Below the pieces are notes generated by a model. That model was given only the letters and a program-made list of their open reading frames with translations, did not search any database and was not told the DNA's origin. This document shows positions 34,674 through 43,209 of a stretch of 64,000 nt of DNA, piece by piece. The stretch is taken from the NCBI GenBank assembly GCA_958448705.1, contig CAUDEY010000006.1, positions 28,374 through 92,373 of the forward strand, in the 5' to 3' direction. Every line of letters begins with the position of its first letter. The first letter of the stretch is position 1. Made by a program: the position numbers and the translations under genes. The DNA comes from UMGS1322 sp900550765 (GTDB taxonomy: Bacteria; Bacillota; Clostridia; Christensenellales; QALW01).

Positions 34674-35773
34674 TACAGTCTTACCGGCAAAATCAAATAC
34701 AGATATTTATTTCCGTCCACAGGCGTAATCACTGTAGGACTTGACGGCGTAGTAAAAGCAAAATTGATAAACTCATCGCTGATATTTTTTAAACATTCTA
34801 CAAAATACCGAGGATTAAAGCCAATTTCAATCGGCTGCGCGCTTCCGGAATAATCGACCTCCTCGTACGCGTTTCCCGTATCCGAACGCGAGGTAATGAT
34901 CAGCTTGGATTCACTGAATTTAAACACCACATAATTGTTGCGGGTATTTTCCCTTACCATCAGCCAAGCACGGTCGATCGCCTCCAGCATGTCCACACGA
35001 GAGATCACGATCTGATTGCTCAGTTCTGTAGGAATAATAGGCTTATATTTAATAAATTCGCCCTCAATCAGCCGGGTAATAATTTTTGTTTCTTCAAGCT
35101 CTACCATACAGTAGCTCTTTTGAATATAAATTCTTACCAAATCCTCTGTATCAGCAAGAATTTTTGTGATCTCCGAGAGTGCCCGGGCAGGAATAATTGC
35201 CTTAATATTTTCTTCTGCATCCTCCATATAGGAATTCCGCAGCGCAAGCCGGTATCCGTCCAGAGCCACAACATTGATCGATTCATTTTCGATCTCAAAC
35301 AAGCAGCCGGTCAAAATCGGACGAGATTCATCTACCGCAGTAGCAAACATGGTCTGATTGATCATCTCCCGCAAAGAATTCTGCGGCAGCGTAAAAAATT
35401 TCTCCTTGTCAATTACCGGCAGCGCAGGATATTCTTCAGGATCCAAGGCTGAAATATTCATTTTTGAATAATTTCCCGTTACGGAAACACCTTCACGATG
35501 ATTTCCCTTAATTTCGATCATGCCCTCCGGCATTTTTCTGATAATTTCAAAAAAGAATTTTCCTGTCAGTACTACCTGTCCTTCTTCTTTTACATCCGCA
35601 GCAATTTTTGTTTGGATTGTTAAAGAAGAATCCGTAGTGGTAAGAATCACTTCATTTCCGTCGGCTTTAAATAAAATACCTTCGGTAATGGGATTTACGC
35701 TTTTGGAAGGCAGTGCTTTAGCAGCAATATTCAGTCCGTTGAGCAGCGTCATTTTATCACAGGAAAATATCAT
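34673..35773 (-). CDS. dnaN: DNA polymerase III beta subunit (sliding clamp)
   Basis: The 366-residue protein is a complete three-domain clamp. The start is MIFSCDKMTLLNGLNIAAKA, the middle contains ESRPILTGCLFEIENESINV, and the end GNKYLYLILPVRL fits the conserved C-terminus of the hydrophobic peptide-binding cleft. It tethers polymerases to DNA. The gene is first in its run. Upstream lie a promoter, several DnaA-box-like motifs and an AT-rich stretch, but not dnaA. Confidence 0.96.
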   Translation of the reverse strand: MIFSCDKMTLLNGLNIAAKALPSKSVNPITEGILFKADGNEVILTTTDSSLTIQTKIAADVKEEGQVVLTGKFFFEIIRKMPEGMIEIKGNHREGVSVTGNYSKMNISALDPEEYPALPVIDKEKFFTLPQNSLREMINQTMFATAVDESRPILTGCLFEIENESINVVALDGYRLALRNSYMEDAEENIKAIIPARALSEITKILADTEDLVRIYIQKSYCMVELEETKIITRLIEGEFIKYKPIIPTELSNQIVISRVDMLEAIDRAWLMVRENTRNNYVVFKFSESKLIITSRSDTGNAYEEVDYSGSAQPIEIGFNPRYFVECLKNISDEFINFAFTTPSSPTVITPVDGNKYLYLILPVRL

Positions 35774-35844
35774 AATTGAGGCACCTCTTTCATAGAATAG
35801 TTGTAGAAATAAAATAAATCATCTATCATCATATATCATGTTCA

Positions 35845-36010
35845 TAACGTGGAAAACATCGATATCCATAGGAAAACAGGGTTTTTTTTGCCAATGCATG
35901 TGTGGACAGGCCGTGGAACGCATGTGGAAAACCTGTGGATATCATAATGCAATACAGCAGGATATATGTATTTATCTATATTATACATTTTTATCTTGAA
36001 ATTTGCAATA
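35845..36010. other. oriC: Candidate replication-origin-like region: DnaA-box cluster and AT-rich stretch
   Basis: Six motifs close to the DnaA box lie within 95 bases: CGTGGAAAA (35848), ATATCCATA (35862), TGTGGACAG (35901), CGTGGAACG (35912), TGTGGAAAA (35923) and TGTGGATAT (35934). The last two differ from TGTGGATAA at one base. An AT-rich stretch at 35945-36010 follows and could be an unwinding element. This arrangement is what normally separates dnaA and dnaN in Bacillota. Confidence 0.5.
35980..36008 (-). promoter_or_regulatory. Promoter of the dnaN operon
   Basis: On the minus strand TTGCAA at 36008-36003, a 17-base spacer and a perfect TATAAT at 35985-35980. The leader of about 200 bases then runs through the DnaA-box cluster, so DnaA binding could repress the operon. 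Confidence 0.65.
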
Positions 36011-36347
36011 GTTTTCATCGTTCTGCCTTGCTGAAAAACAGAGGGTGGAAAAGGGATGATTTGTTAAAATGCGCAGTGTTTTTTTCAGGAACACAGAACA
36101 GAAAGATCCTTTTTGCAGTGAAACTATTGTGCGGCAACAGGATTTCGCAATATAAGTCTTTTTTTTTGAGGCGGCAAAACAAAGGAAGGTTGAAACAGAA
36201 AGAGGATTGCGGAGCTTGGTTAGAGAAATGAAACGCAGCGGCTCGGAATAAAATAAGCCTCCCTCAGCAGAGGGAGGCGGTAAAACGGAAGTTTTGACGG
36301 AGGGAATTTTTTTTTCAATTTTACCGAGGATTTTGCTTTATTATACA
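36011..36347. repeat. Gene-free stretch ending in a palindromic intergenic repeat
   Basis: No gene or dnaA remnant is visible in 36011-36250. At 36253-36305 lies a well-kept copy of the dispersed repeat: GCCTCCCTCAGCAGAGGGAGGC, then AAAACGGAAGTTTT, then GACGGAGGGA, followed by a T-run. It sits just downstream of the FAD oxidoreductase stop and may double as its terminator. Confidence 0.65.
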
Positions 36348-37739
36348 TTAAAAAAGCTTTCTTCCCATATAGACGCCCATGGCCGAAGCCATCATTAGGC
36401 CGCGGGTCCAGCCGCTGGAATCGCCCAGGCAATACAGGCCGGAAATACTGGTAGTAAGATCCTTGTCCATTTTTACGCGATTGCTGTAGAATTTCAGTTC
36501 CGGCGAATACAGCAGCGTCTCGGTGGAGGCAAACCCCGGTACGACGTGATCCAGCGCTTTAATGAAATTGATGATGTTCATCATTGCCCTATACGGCATA
36601 GCAGCGGTAATATCTCCGGCTACGGCGTCGGGCAGCGTGGGCTTTAAATTGGACTGCGCAAGTTCCTTCTGCCAGGTGCGCTTGCCGTCTAAAATATCGC
36701 CGAAGCGCTGTACTAAAATATGCCCTGCGCCCAGCATATTGGCCAGCTCCCCAACCTTTTGGGCGTATTCAATCGGCTGGTTGAACGGTACCGAAAAGTT
36801 GTGCGAAACCAAAATGGCCAGATTGGTGTTATTGGATTTTAATTCCTTATAGGAGTGACCGTTGACAACGGCCAGGTCATTATCATAATTTTCTTGGCTG
36901 ACGAAGCCGCCGGGATTTTGGCAAAAGGTGCGCACTTTGTTTTTAAAGGGCTGCGGATAGCCGATCAGCTTAGATTCATACAGAACCTCATTGACTTTTT
37001 CCATAATCTCGTTGCGCACCTCTACGCGCACGCCGATATCCACAGTACCCGGCTCATGAGCGATACCGTGCTCGGCACAGATATGCTCCAGCCATTCGGC
37101 GCCTCGGCGGCCGGTGGCTACTACGACGCTTTGGGCCTGGATTTCAAAATTCTCCTTGCCATTTGTAACGTAAGCACCGCTGCATACGCTGCCGGAGAGA
37201 ATTAAGTTGGTACATTCGCAGCCGAACAGCATCTCTACGCCGTTTTGCAGTAAATATTGTTCAATGGCGTAATAGATGTTCTGTGCTTTTTCAGTACCCA
37301 AATGGCGGATCGGGCAGTCTACCAATTTTAAGCCTGCCTGAATGGCGCGCTTGCGGATCTGTTTTACTTCTTCATCATTGCCGACGCCTTCTACCTTGGT
37401 ATCGGCCCCGAATTCCAGATAGATGGAATCTGCATAGTGAATCAGCGCTTGGGCTTCTTCTTCTCCTACCAGGTTGGGAAAGTCGCCTCCTACATCCGTA
37501 GAGAGCGACAGCTTGCCGTCGGAAAAAGCGCCTGCACCGGAAAAACCCGTTGTAATGTGGCAATAGGGTTTGCAGTTCATGCATTGGTTGGTCTTTGCCT
37601 TTGGGCAGCGCCGTTTTTCTACTGGCTGACCTTTTTCTACAATTAAAATGCTTTTTTTGCTTCCATTGCGCAGCATCTCCAGCGCGGTAAAGATTCCGGC
37701 CGGACCTGCGCCGATGATAAGCACGTCCTTTTTTATCAT
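36348..37739 (-). CDS. FAD-dependent oxidoreductase (COG2509-like)
   Basis: The 463-residue flavoprotein starts with the dinucleotide fold VLIIGAGPAGIFTALEMLRN. A Cys-rich segment follows, RRCPKAKTNQCMNCKPYCH, leading into GFSGAGAFSDGKLSL, which marks the poorly studied COG2509 family of uncharacterised FAD-dependent dehydrogenases. The C-terminal FAD site reads LYCLGDSSGWTRGLMMASAMG. The four Cys may bind iron-sulfur or zinc; this is inference. The ATG at 37739 has AAAGGAGCGG upstream; a 60-residue longer frame lacks family similarity and runs into the promoter. Confidence 0.85.
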   Translation of the reverse strand: MIKKDVLIIGAGPAGIFTALEMLRNGSKKSILIVEKGQPVEKRRCPKAKTNQCMNCKPYCHITTGFSGAGAFSDGKLSLSTDVGGDFPNLVGEEEAQALIHYADSIYLEFGADTKVEGVGNDEEVKQIRKRAIQAGLKLVDCPIRHLGTEKAQNIYYAIEQYLLQNGVEMLFGCECTNLILSGSVCSGAYVTNGKENFEIQAQSVVVATGRRGAEWLEHICAEHGIAHEPGTVDIGVRVEVRNEIMEKVNEVLYESKLIGYPQPFKNKVRTFCQNPGGFVSQENYDNDLAVVNGHSYKELKSNNTNLAILVSHNFSVPFNQPIEYAQKVGELANMLGAGHILVQRFGDILDGKRTWQKELAQSNLKPTLPDAVAGDITAAMPYRAMMNIINFIKALDHVVPGFASTETLLYSPELKFYSNRVKMDKDLTTSISGLYCLGDSSGWTRGLMMASAMGVYMGRKLF

Positions 37740-37796
37740 AAAACCGCTCCTTTGCGTATTTTTCCGATAGTTTGCTGCCAGGCAGCCTAAGTTGTA

Positions 37797-37825
37797 ATTA
37801 TATAGGAAAAAATAATTTTTGTCAA
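37797..37825 (-). promoter_or_regulatory. Promoter of the FAD oxidoreductase gene
   Basis: Full consensus on the minus strand: TTGACA at 37825-37820, a 17-base spacer and TATAAT at 37802-37797, about 60 bases before the start codon. Confidence 0.85.
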
Positions 37826-37837
37826 GATGCAAAAGAG

Positions 37838-37865
37838 GAAAAAGCCGCCCGAAGGCGGCTTTTTC
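37838..37865 (-). terminator. Terminator after the von Willebrand A gene
   Basis: AAAAGCCGCC at 37840-37849 and GGCGGCTTTT at 37854-37863 form a stem with a CGAA loop. T-runs flank it on both strands; it follows the minus-strand VWA gene and precedes the next promoter. Confidence 0.85.
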
Positions 37866-37897
37866 TTCAACTTTAAAAAGGTGCGGAACGTCTGTTT

Positions 37898-39274
37898 TTA
37901 AACAAGAAGATCGCAGCATCGAAAGTCCGAATCAATATTGTGCGCAATAATTCTTGCACGCAGGTTCCGGGCATTACATGTGGCTTCAGGTGTTTCGCCT
38001 GAAACATCCAGGTTTTCCGGAAGCACAAATTTTACGCATTTTACCAGAACGTCGCGGCATTCCGGATAGGTGTGTGCCGGAATGGTTAACGTTTTCATAC
38101 CGCGCTGATGCTCGTTGCCCTCTTGGTCAACTTCCGTTAAAATAACACCCAGCGCTACACGTTTGTTGGGGCATACATGCTTCAGGTTGATATCCAGCTG
38201 CAGAATGCGTCCGGCAGATTCCAAATACGTGTCACCTGCATCAAATACAACGGAATCCTCGCAGCCGTTAACGGTTACATCTACCGGAACCGGACACGGT
38301 TCAGGCTGTACGATGCTTCCGCAATCCACCATAACTTCTGGAGTGGGGAAGGTTGCTTGGTTATTTTCATTATCCGTATAAGTGATAGATTCGTTGACGA
38401 ACTTACTGCCGGAGGTATCGGCTATATGGCGAATGAAAAATTCCAGCGTTGCGCCTTCGTTTTCGGTTGTTCCCAGTTCATCGATGGTCCATTTCAGCGT
38501 TGTGGCATTGATCATGCTGGCAACGCCTTTGGTTGGCATCAGAATACTGGTAATCACGAAATCGGGGTTTACAATTTCATCAATTACGATATTGGTTGCA
38601 CCCGGTTTAGAGATGTTCGCAGCCAGATCCTCAAACAGATCTTCCAGATCCGCATCCGAGGGAGTAATGGCAACGTGAGAAGCATCGGGATCGGTAGCCC
38701 AGTCATTGAGCACAGCGGGGTTGATACCGTCGGCGCCGATCAGGCCAATGCAGTAAATAATAATGCCGGATGCACGGGCGGCCGCAGCGATAGGGTTGGG
38801 GTCCGGTCCTGCAGTTGTTTCGCCGTCGGTGAACATTACCATGACCCTGGCATTTTGAGAGGAAGGATCAAACAATGCAGCCGCCTTGGCAAAGGCGTCG
38901 GCATGGTTGGTAGAGCCGCCGGCTGACAGGCCGTTTACCGCCGATTTTAAATCGGCTACCGAGGTGATCAGCTGGGTGTTCTGCACGGCCGTATCAGAAA
39001 AGCTTACAATGCCGATGCGGCTGCCTGAGCCGATCTCCCCGTTAGCAGTACCGTCTGTTGCTTCTTCAATGATATCGATGAATTTATCGGCGCCTAATTT
39101 CAGGTTTGCCAGCGGACTGCCCGCCATGCTGCCGGAACGGTCCAGAATCAAAACGATATCCGTAGGATTGGTACTGATGTCCGGTGCCGCCGCCAAAGCA
39201 AGCGTTACCTTCAGGGAACCCGTACAATCAATTTGATTGGTGCTGATGAATTTATTAGAATTGGTTAAACCCAT
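37898..39274 (-). CDS. von Willebrand factor type A domain protein without signal peptide
   Basis: The 458-residue protein opens with MGLTNSNKFISTNQIDCTGS, a short conserved-looking lead, then a VWA domain (about 38-225) with an intact MIDAS metal site: DRSGSM, the Thr/Ser in GGSTNHADAF, and FTDGE. A beta-rich domain follows (about 225-320), then a Cys-rich C-terminal domain (about 325-458, nine or more Cys). No signal peptide, membrane helix or sorting motif is visible, which is unusual for a VWA protein of this build. It could be cytoplasmic, released by another route or part of a spore or surface layer. It is a single-gene unit. The function is not known. Confidence 0.8.
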   Translation of the reverse strand: MGLTNSNKFISTNQIDCTGSLKVTLALAAAPDISTNPTDIVLILDRSGSMAGSPLANLKLGADKFIDIIEEATDGTANGEIGSGSRIGIVSFSDTAVQNTQLITSVADLKSAVNGLSAGGSTNHADAFAKAAALFDPSSQNARVMVMFTDGETTAGPDPNPIAAAARASGIIIYCIGLIGADGINPAVLNDWATDPDASHVAITPSDADLEDLFEDLAANISKPGATNIVIDEIVNPDFVITSILMPTKGVASMINATTLKWTIDELGTTENEGATLEFFIRHIADTSGSKFVNESITYTDNENNQATFPTPEVMVDCGSIVQPEPCPVPVDVTVNGCEDSVVFDAGDTYLESAGRILQLDINLKHVCPNKRVALGVILTEVDQEGNEHQRGMKTLTIPAHTYPECRDVLVKCVKFVLPENLDVSGETPEATCNARNLRARIIAHNIDSDFRCCDLLV

Positions 39275-39403
39275 AAAAAATTTCTCCTTCAGATATTTAA
39301 GGTAAAAAGATCACCCTTTTTATTGTATGCACCGCCGAAGAAAAAGGTGTCCGGCATGCCTGCTGGCCGGCGGCAGCCTGCACAATTTTTATCATGTTTC
39401 TTA

Positions 39404-39432
39404 TGGACATCGCCTGATTTTTTTGTTATACT
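39404..39432 (+). promoter_or_regulatory. Promoter of the GH38 mannosidase gene
   Basis: TGGACA at 39404-39409, a 17-base spacer and TATACT at 39427-39432. AAAGGAG precedes the ATG at 39481. Confidence 0.6.
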
Positions 39433-39480
39433 GTTTTTATCGATTCCGCCTTTTGTGCGGCAAAAAAAGGAGTTTTTTTT

Positions 39481-41934
39481 ATGAAACGGATGTATTTGCT
39501 CTGCAACGCACACATTGATCCTATGTGGCAGTGGGAATGGAAGGAGGGCGTAGGCGCGGCGATTTCTACGTTCCGAGTGGCCGCCGAGCTTTGCCGGCAG
39601 TATGACGCTTTTGTGTTTAACCATAATGAGGCGCTGCTCTATGAATGGATTGAAACCTTTGAGCCTGCGCTGTTTGCCCAGATTCAGGAATTAGTAAAAA
39701 AAGGAAATTGGCATATCATGGGCGGATGGTATCTTCAGCCCGACTGTAATATGCCTACCGGCGAATCTTTTGTACGCCAAATCAGCATCGGAAAGCGCTA
39801 TTTTAAAGAAAAATTCGGTGCGGAGCCTTCCACGGCCATCAATTTTGATCCTTTTGGCCATACGCGGGGACTGGTGCAGATCATGGAAAAAAGCGGATTT
39901 GACAGCTATATTATCTGTCGGCCGTATAACCATGTTCCCGAGACGGATCGTTTTGTTTGGAAGGGTTTTGCCGGCAGTCAGGTGCGTGTGCTGCGGCTGC
40001 CGTGCTACAATTCGCGGCTGGGGCATTCGGTTGATAGAATCCGAGAGGAAATGGAAAAACAGAAAAATGAAGAAAATGGCGTGCTCCTCTGGGGGGTAGG
40101 CAATCATGGCGGAGGCCCTTCAAAAATTGATTTGGAGGAGATCTCCAAGCTGGTGGATTCTTCAAAAGATATCGAAGTTCTGCATGCCGCGCCGGAGGAT
40201 TTTTTTGCTGCCTGCAGGGCAGAAGAATGGCCCGAGCACAGCGTTTCCCTGCAGCATACAATGGTAGGCTGCTACAGCTCCCAAATACGCATAAAACAGC
40301 TGCACCGCAAGCTGGAACAGGAATTGCTTTCGGCAGAAAAAATGCTTTCGGCCGCCGCGGCGCAAGGGCTCATGGAATATCCCCGTGCAGCGTTGGATAC
40401 TGCATGGAAAGATCTGCTTTTTGCTCAGTTTCATGATATTCTGCCTGGCTCATCGATTCAGCCGGTGGAGGAGGCGGGAATTCAGCTGCTGGGGCATGGC
40501 CTGGTAGAGGCCGATCGGCTGAAAACGCAGGCGTTTTTTAAGCTTTCTGCCGGCCAGAAGCCTGCGGAGGAGGGGGAAATTCCCGTTTTGGTCTATAATC
40601 CGCACCCCTTTGCTGCAGAAGAGGATCTTGTTTGTGAATTTATGCTGGCAGATCAAAACTGGCAGGATGAGTTTATTGATGTTTCCGTATGGGATGAGGA
40701 TGGGATGCCTGTACCCGCCCAAACGGAAAAAGAGTACAGCAATATTCCGATTCAATGGCGGAAGCGCGTAGCCTTCCGCGCAAAGCTTGCATCTTTTAGT
40801 ATGACACGCTTTAACCTTCGCCCCCGGGCGCTTTCTCAGAAGCCCGGAGCTGCCGTGAAAGAGGAGGACGGCTGCTTGCTGTTTGAAGGCCGCGGATATT
40901 GCGCACGGCTGAATTCCGCTACCGGTCTTTTGGAAAGCTATACGGTTCGCGGCAGGGAATATCTGCGGCAGCCCACGGGCCGGCTGCTTGTCATTGCTGA
41001 CGACGAGGATCCCTGGGGGATGCGCGTGCAGGGGTATCAAAATCTGCAGGGCGCCTTTACAGCGGCCTCTCCCGAGGAAACGGCGGCACTCTGCGGTCTT
41101 TCTGTTCCTGCGCTTGCACCCGTGCATATCGTAGAGGACGGCCCCGTGCGTACAATTGCCGAGTGTGTGTTTGTTTCTTCTGCGGGCCAGGCCGTAGTAC
41201 GATATACCTTTCCTAAGCAGGACGGATATATCGATATCCATATCCGCTTGATTACAGCGGCAAAAAATACGATGTTCAAATATGCTCTGGATACTGTGCT
41301 TGACGGCGGCATGCTTTTGGGTAAGACTGCATACGGCCTGGATGACCTGCGGCAGAACGGGCAGGAGTGCGTGGCACAGGAATATGTGCTGCTGCAGACG
41401 GAGGAAAGTGCTTTGAGCGTGGCCAATACCGGCACCTATGCGTTGAGCGCTGAAAACGGTATGCTCCTGCTGACCCTGATGCGTACGCCCGCTTACTGCG
41501 CGCATCCGCTGGAAGACCGGCAGATTTTGCCGCAGGATCGCTTTCACGAGCACAGCGATCAGGGAGAGAGGCAGTTCTTTTTCCGGATGCAGGCGTCTTC
41601 TGCCGGGGAGCGCCGGAAGAAGATCAATACAGAGGCGCTTTTGTTGAATCAGGCACCGACGGCGGTTTGCTTCTTCCCGCCCCAGAGCGGCCAAAAACCC
41701 CTGCAGGGCTGTTTGCTGGATAACCCTGTAGTGGAGCTTTCTTCCCTGAAGGCGGCCTTTGACGGCAACGGATATACGCTGCATTTGTTTAACCCCGATA
41801 AAGAAACGCAGACGGTATGCGTAACGCTGCCGGTATTGGGAGGCGCCTCGTTTACCGCGGAGCTGAAGTCTATGGAGGTATGTGCTTACCGCGTTTGCTG
41901 TGGGAAAGCTGAGCCCTGTGCGTTGACCGACTAA
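39481..41934 (+). CDS. GH38 alpha-mannosidase
   Basis: The 817-residue protein is a cytoplasmic family 38 glycoside hydrolase. The first metal and substrate site is in LLCNAHIDPMWQWEWKEG; the nucleophile region is INFDPFGHTRGLVQ; WGVGNHGGGPSKIDLEEI carries another metal-site His. The long beta-sandwich C-terminal half (about 480-817) is typical. It removes alpha-linked mannose, probably from imported host-type glycan fragments or mannosylglycerate-like sugars. No signal peptide is present. No transporter or other glycosidase gene lies next to it. Confidence 0.9.
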   Translation: MKRMYLLCNAHIDPMWQWEWKEGVGAAISTFRVAAELCRQYDAFVFNHNEALLYEWIETFEPALFAQIQELVKKGNWHIMGGWYLQPDCNMPTGESFVRQISIGKRYFKEKFGAEPSTAINFDPFGHTRGLVQIMEKSGFDSYIICRPYNHVPETDRFVWKGFAGSQVRVLRLPCYNSRLGHSVDRIREEMEKQKNEENGVLLWGVGNHGGGPSKIDLEEISKLVDSSKDIEVLHAAPEDFFAACRAEEWPEHSVSLQHTMVGCYSSQIRIKQLHRKLEQELLSAEKMLSAAAAQGLMEYPRAALDTAWKDLLFAQFHDILPGSSIQPVEEAGIQLLGHGLVEADRLKTQAFFKLSAGQKPAEEGEIPVLVYNPHPFAAEEDLVCEFMLADQNWQDEFIDVSVWDEDGMPVPAQTEKEYSNIPIQWRKRVAFRAKLASFSMTRFNLRPRALSQKPGAAVKEEDGCLLFEGRGYCARLNSATGLLESYTVRGREYLRQPTGRLLVIADDEDPWGMRVQGYQNLQGAFTAASPEETAALCGLSVPALAPVHIVEDGPVRTIAECVFVSSAGQAVVRYTFPKQDGYIDIHIRLITAAKNTMFKYALDTVLDGGMLLGKTAYGLDDLRQNGQECVAQEYVLLQTEESALSVANTGTYALSAENGMLLLTLMRTPAYCAHPLEDRQILPQDRFHEHSDQGERQFFFRMQASSAGERRKKINTEALLLNQAPTAVCFFPPQSGQKPLQGCLLDNPVVELSSLKAAFDGNGYTLHLFNPDKETQTVCVTLPVLGGASFTAELKSMEVCAYRVCCGKAEPCALTD

Positions 41935-41987
41935 GCGTACATGGCGGCGTTATCCGGCCCTGTGGAAAGAGGAAATTTGTAAAATAA

Positions 41988-42021
41988 AAAACGGCACCGA
42001 TTTTTTCCGGTGCCGTTTTTT
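41988..42021. terminator. Bidirectional terminator between the GH38 gene and serA
   Basis: ACGGCACCG at 41991-41999 pairs with CGGTGCCGT at 42008-42016, with A-rich and T-rich flanks on both sides, so it serves both convergent genes. Confidence 0.85.
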
Positions 42022-42036
42022 GCAGGAATAACAGCT

Positions 42037-43200
42037 TCAGATCACACGTACGCGGATTACATTTTCAACCGCAGCGATGATATCTACGATTTCCGGCTTA
42101 AACGAATTGTCGATATCGATAATGGTATAGGCGTAATCGCCTTTCGAAGCATTGATCATACCGCTGATGTTCTCACCGTGCGCCGCAATTGCCGCGGTAA
42201 TTTGGCCCACCATATTGCTGGTATTCTTATGCATTACGGTAATACGGGCCTTGCCGGTGCGTGCAAGCGCTACGTTGGGATAGTTCACACTGTTTTTAAT
42301 GGTGCCCATTTCAAGATAATCCCGCAGCTCACGGGAAGCCATGGCCGCGCAGTTATCCTCCGATTCAGGAGTGGAAGCGCCTAAATGGGGAAGGACTACT
42401 ACGCCCTTGGCGCCGATCAGCGCGTCATCGGCAAAATCGGTAGCGTATTTATATACTTTGCCGGAAGCACAGGCTTCGACGATATCCTGGTTCTTTACTA
42501 AGCCTCCGCGGGCAAAGTTCAGGATTATGACGCCGTCTTTCATGGAGGCAATGGAATCCTTATTGATCATGCCCTTGGTGGAATCGATCTGGGGTACGTG
42601 AAGGGTGATCACATCACTCTGCGCCATCAGCTGCTCTAAGCTCTCGGCCTTCTTTACCGCGCGGGAAAGCCGCCAAGCTGCGTCAACCGATACAAAGGGA
42701 TCATAGCCCAGCACCTTCATGCCCAGCTCCGCCGCGGCGTTGGCAACCAAGCCGCCGATCGCGCCCAGGCCGATTACGCCCAGGGTCTTGCCCTTGATTT
42801 CCGGCCCTACAAACTGACTTTTTCCTTTTTCCGCCATTTTGGCTACGGCGTCGCCGTTTCCCTTCAGGCTTTTGGCCCAATCCACCGCTTCAAACATATT
42901 ACGGCTGGCAGCGATCATTGCGCCGATGACCAGCTCCTTTACCGCATTGGCATTAGCGCCGGGAGTATTGAATACGACGATACCCTTTTGTGCGCAGGCA
43001 TCCACCGGAATGTTGTTAACGCCCGCGCCGGCGCGCGCTACAGCCAGGGTAGCCGGTGAAAATTCATAGCTGAGCATATCCGCCGAGCGGACTAAAATGC
43101 CTACCGGATCCTTAGCGTCCTCGGAAATATGATATTGCCCCTCGGGCAGATTTTCTTTTACAATCTCCGCTATGGAGTTCAGCTTTAAGATTTCCGTCAT
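42037..43200 (-). CDS. serA: D-3-phosphoglycerate dehydrogenase
   Basis: The 387-residue protein performs the first step of serine synthesis, oxidising 3-phosphoglycerate with NAD. It has the NAD fold GKTLGVIGLGAIGGLVANAA, the catalytic Arg in NFARGGLV, and His in LPHLGASTPESEDNCA. A C-terminal ACT domain (about 320-387) likely gives serine feedback control. It follows serC by nine bases, so both genes of the pathway form an operon; serB is not in the window. Confidence 0.94.
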   Translation of the reverse strand: MTEILKLNSIAEIVKENLPEGQYHISEDAKDPVGILVRSADMLSYEFSPATLAVARAGAGVNNIPVDACAQKGIVVFNTPGANANAVKELVIGAMIAASRNMFEAVDWAKSLKGNGDAVAKMAEKGKSQFVGPEIKGKTLGVIGLGAIGGLVANAAAELGMKVLGYDPFVSVDAAWRLSRAVKKAESLEQLMAQSDVITLHVPQIDSTKGMINKDSIASMKDGVIILNFARGGLVKNQDIVEACASGKVYKYATDFADDALIGAKGVVVLPHLGASTPESEDNCAAMASRELRDYLEMGTIKNSVNYPNVALARTGKARITVMHKNTSNMVGQITAAIAAHGENISGMINASKGDYAYTIIDIDNSFKPEIVDIIAAVENVIRVRVI

Positions 43201-43209
43201 CTTTATACC

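Noticed and set aside
36011..36347. Possible dnaA remnant upstream of dnaN
   Set aside because: I looked for DnaA motifs such as a P-loop or the C-terminal DNA-binding signature in all frames and saw none; the stretch is too short and ends in a palindromic repeat.
40450..41784. 444-codon minus-strand frame
   Set aside because: Antisense to the GH38 mannosidase gene, which has clear catalytic motifs.
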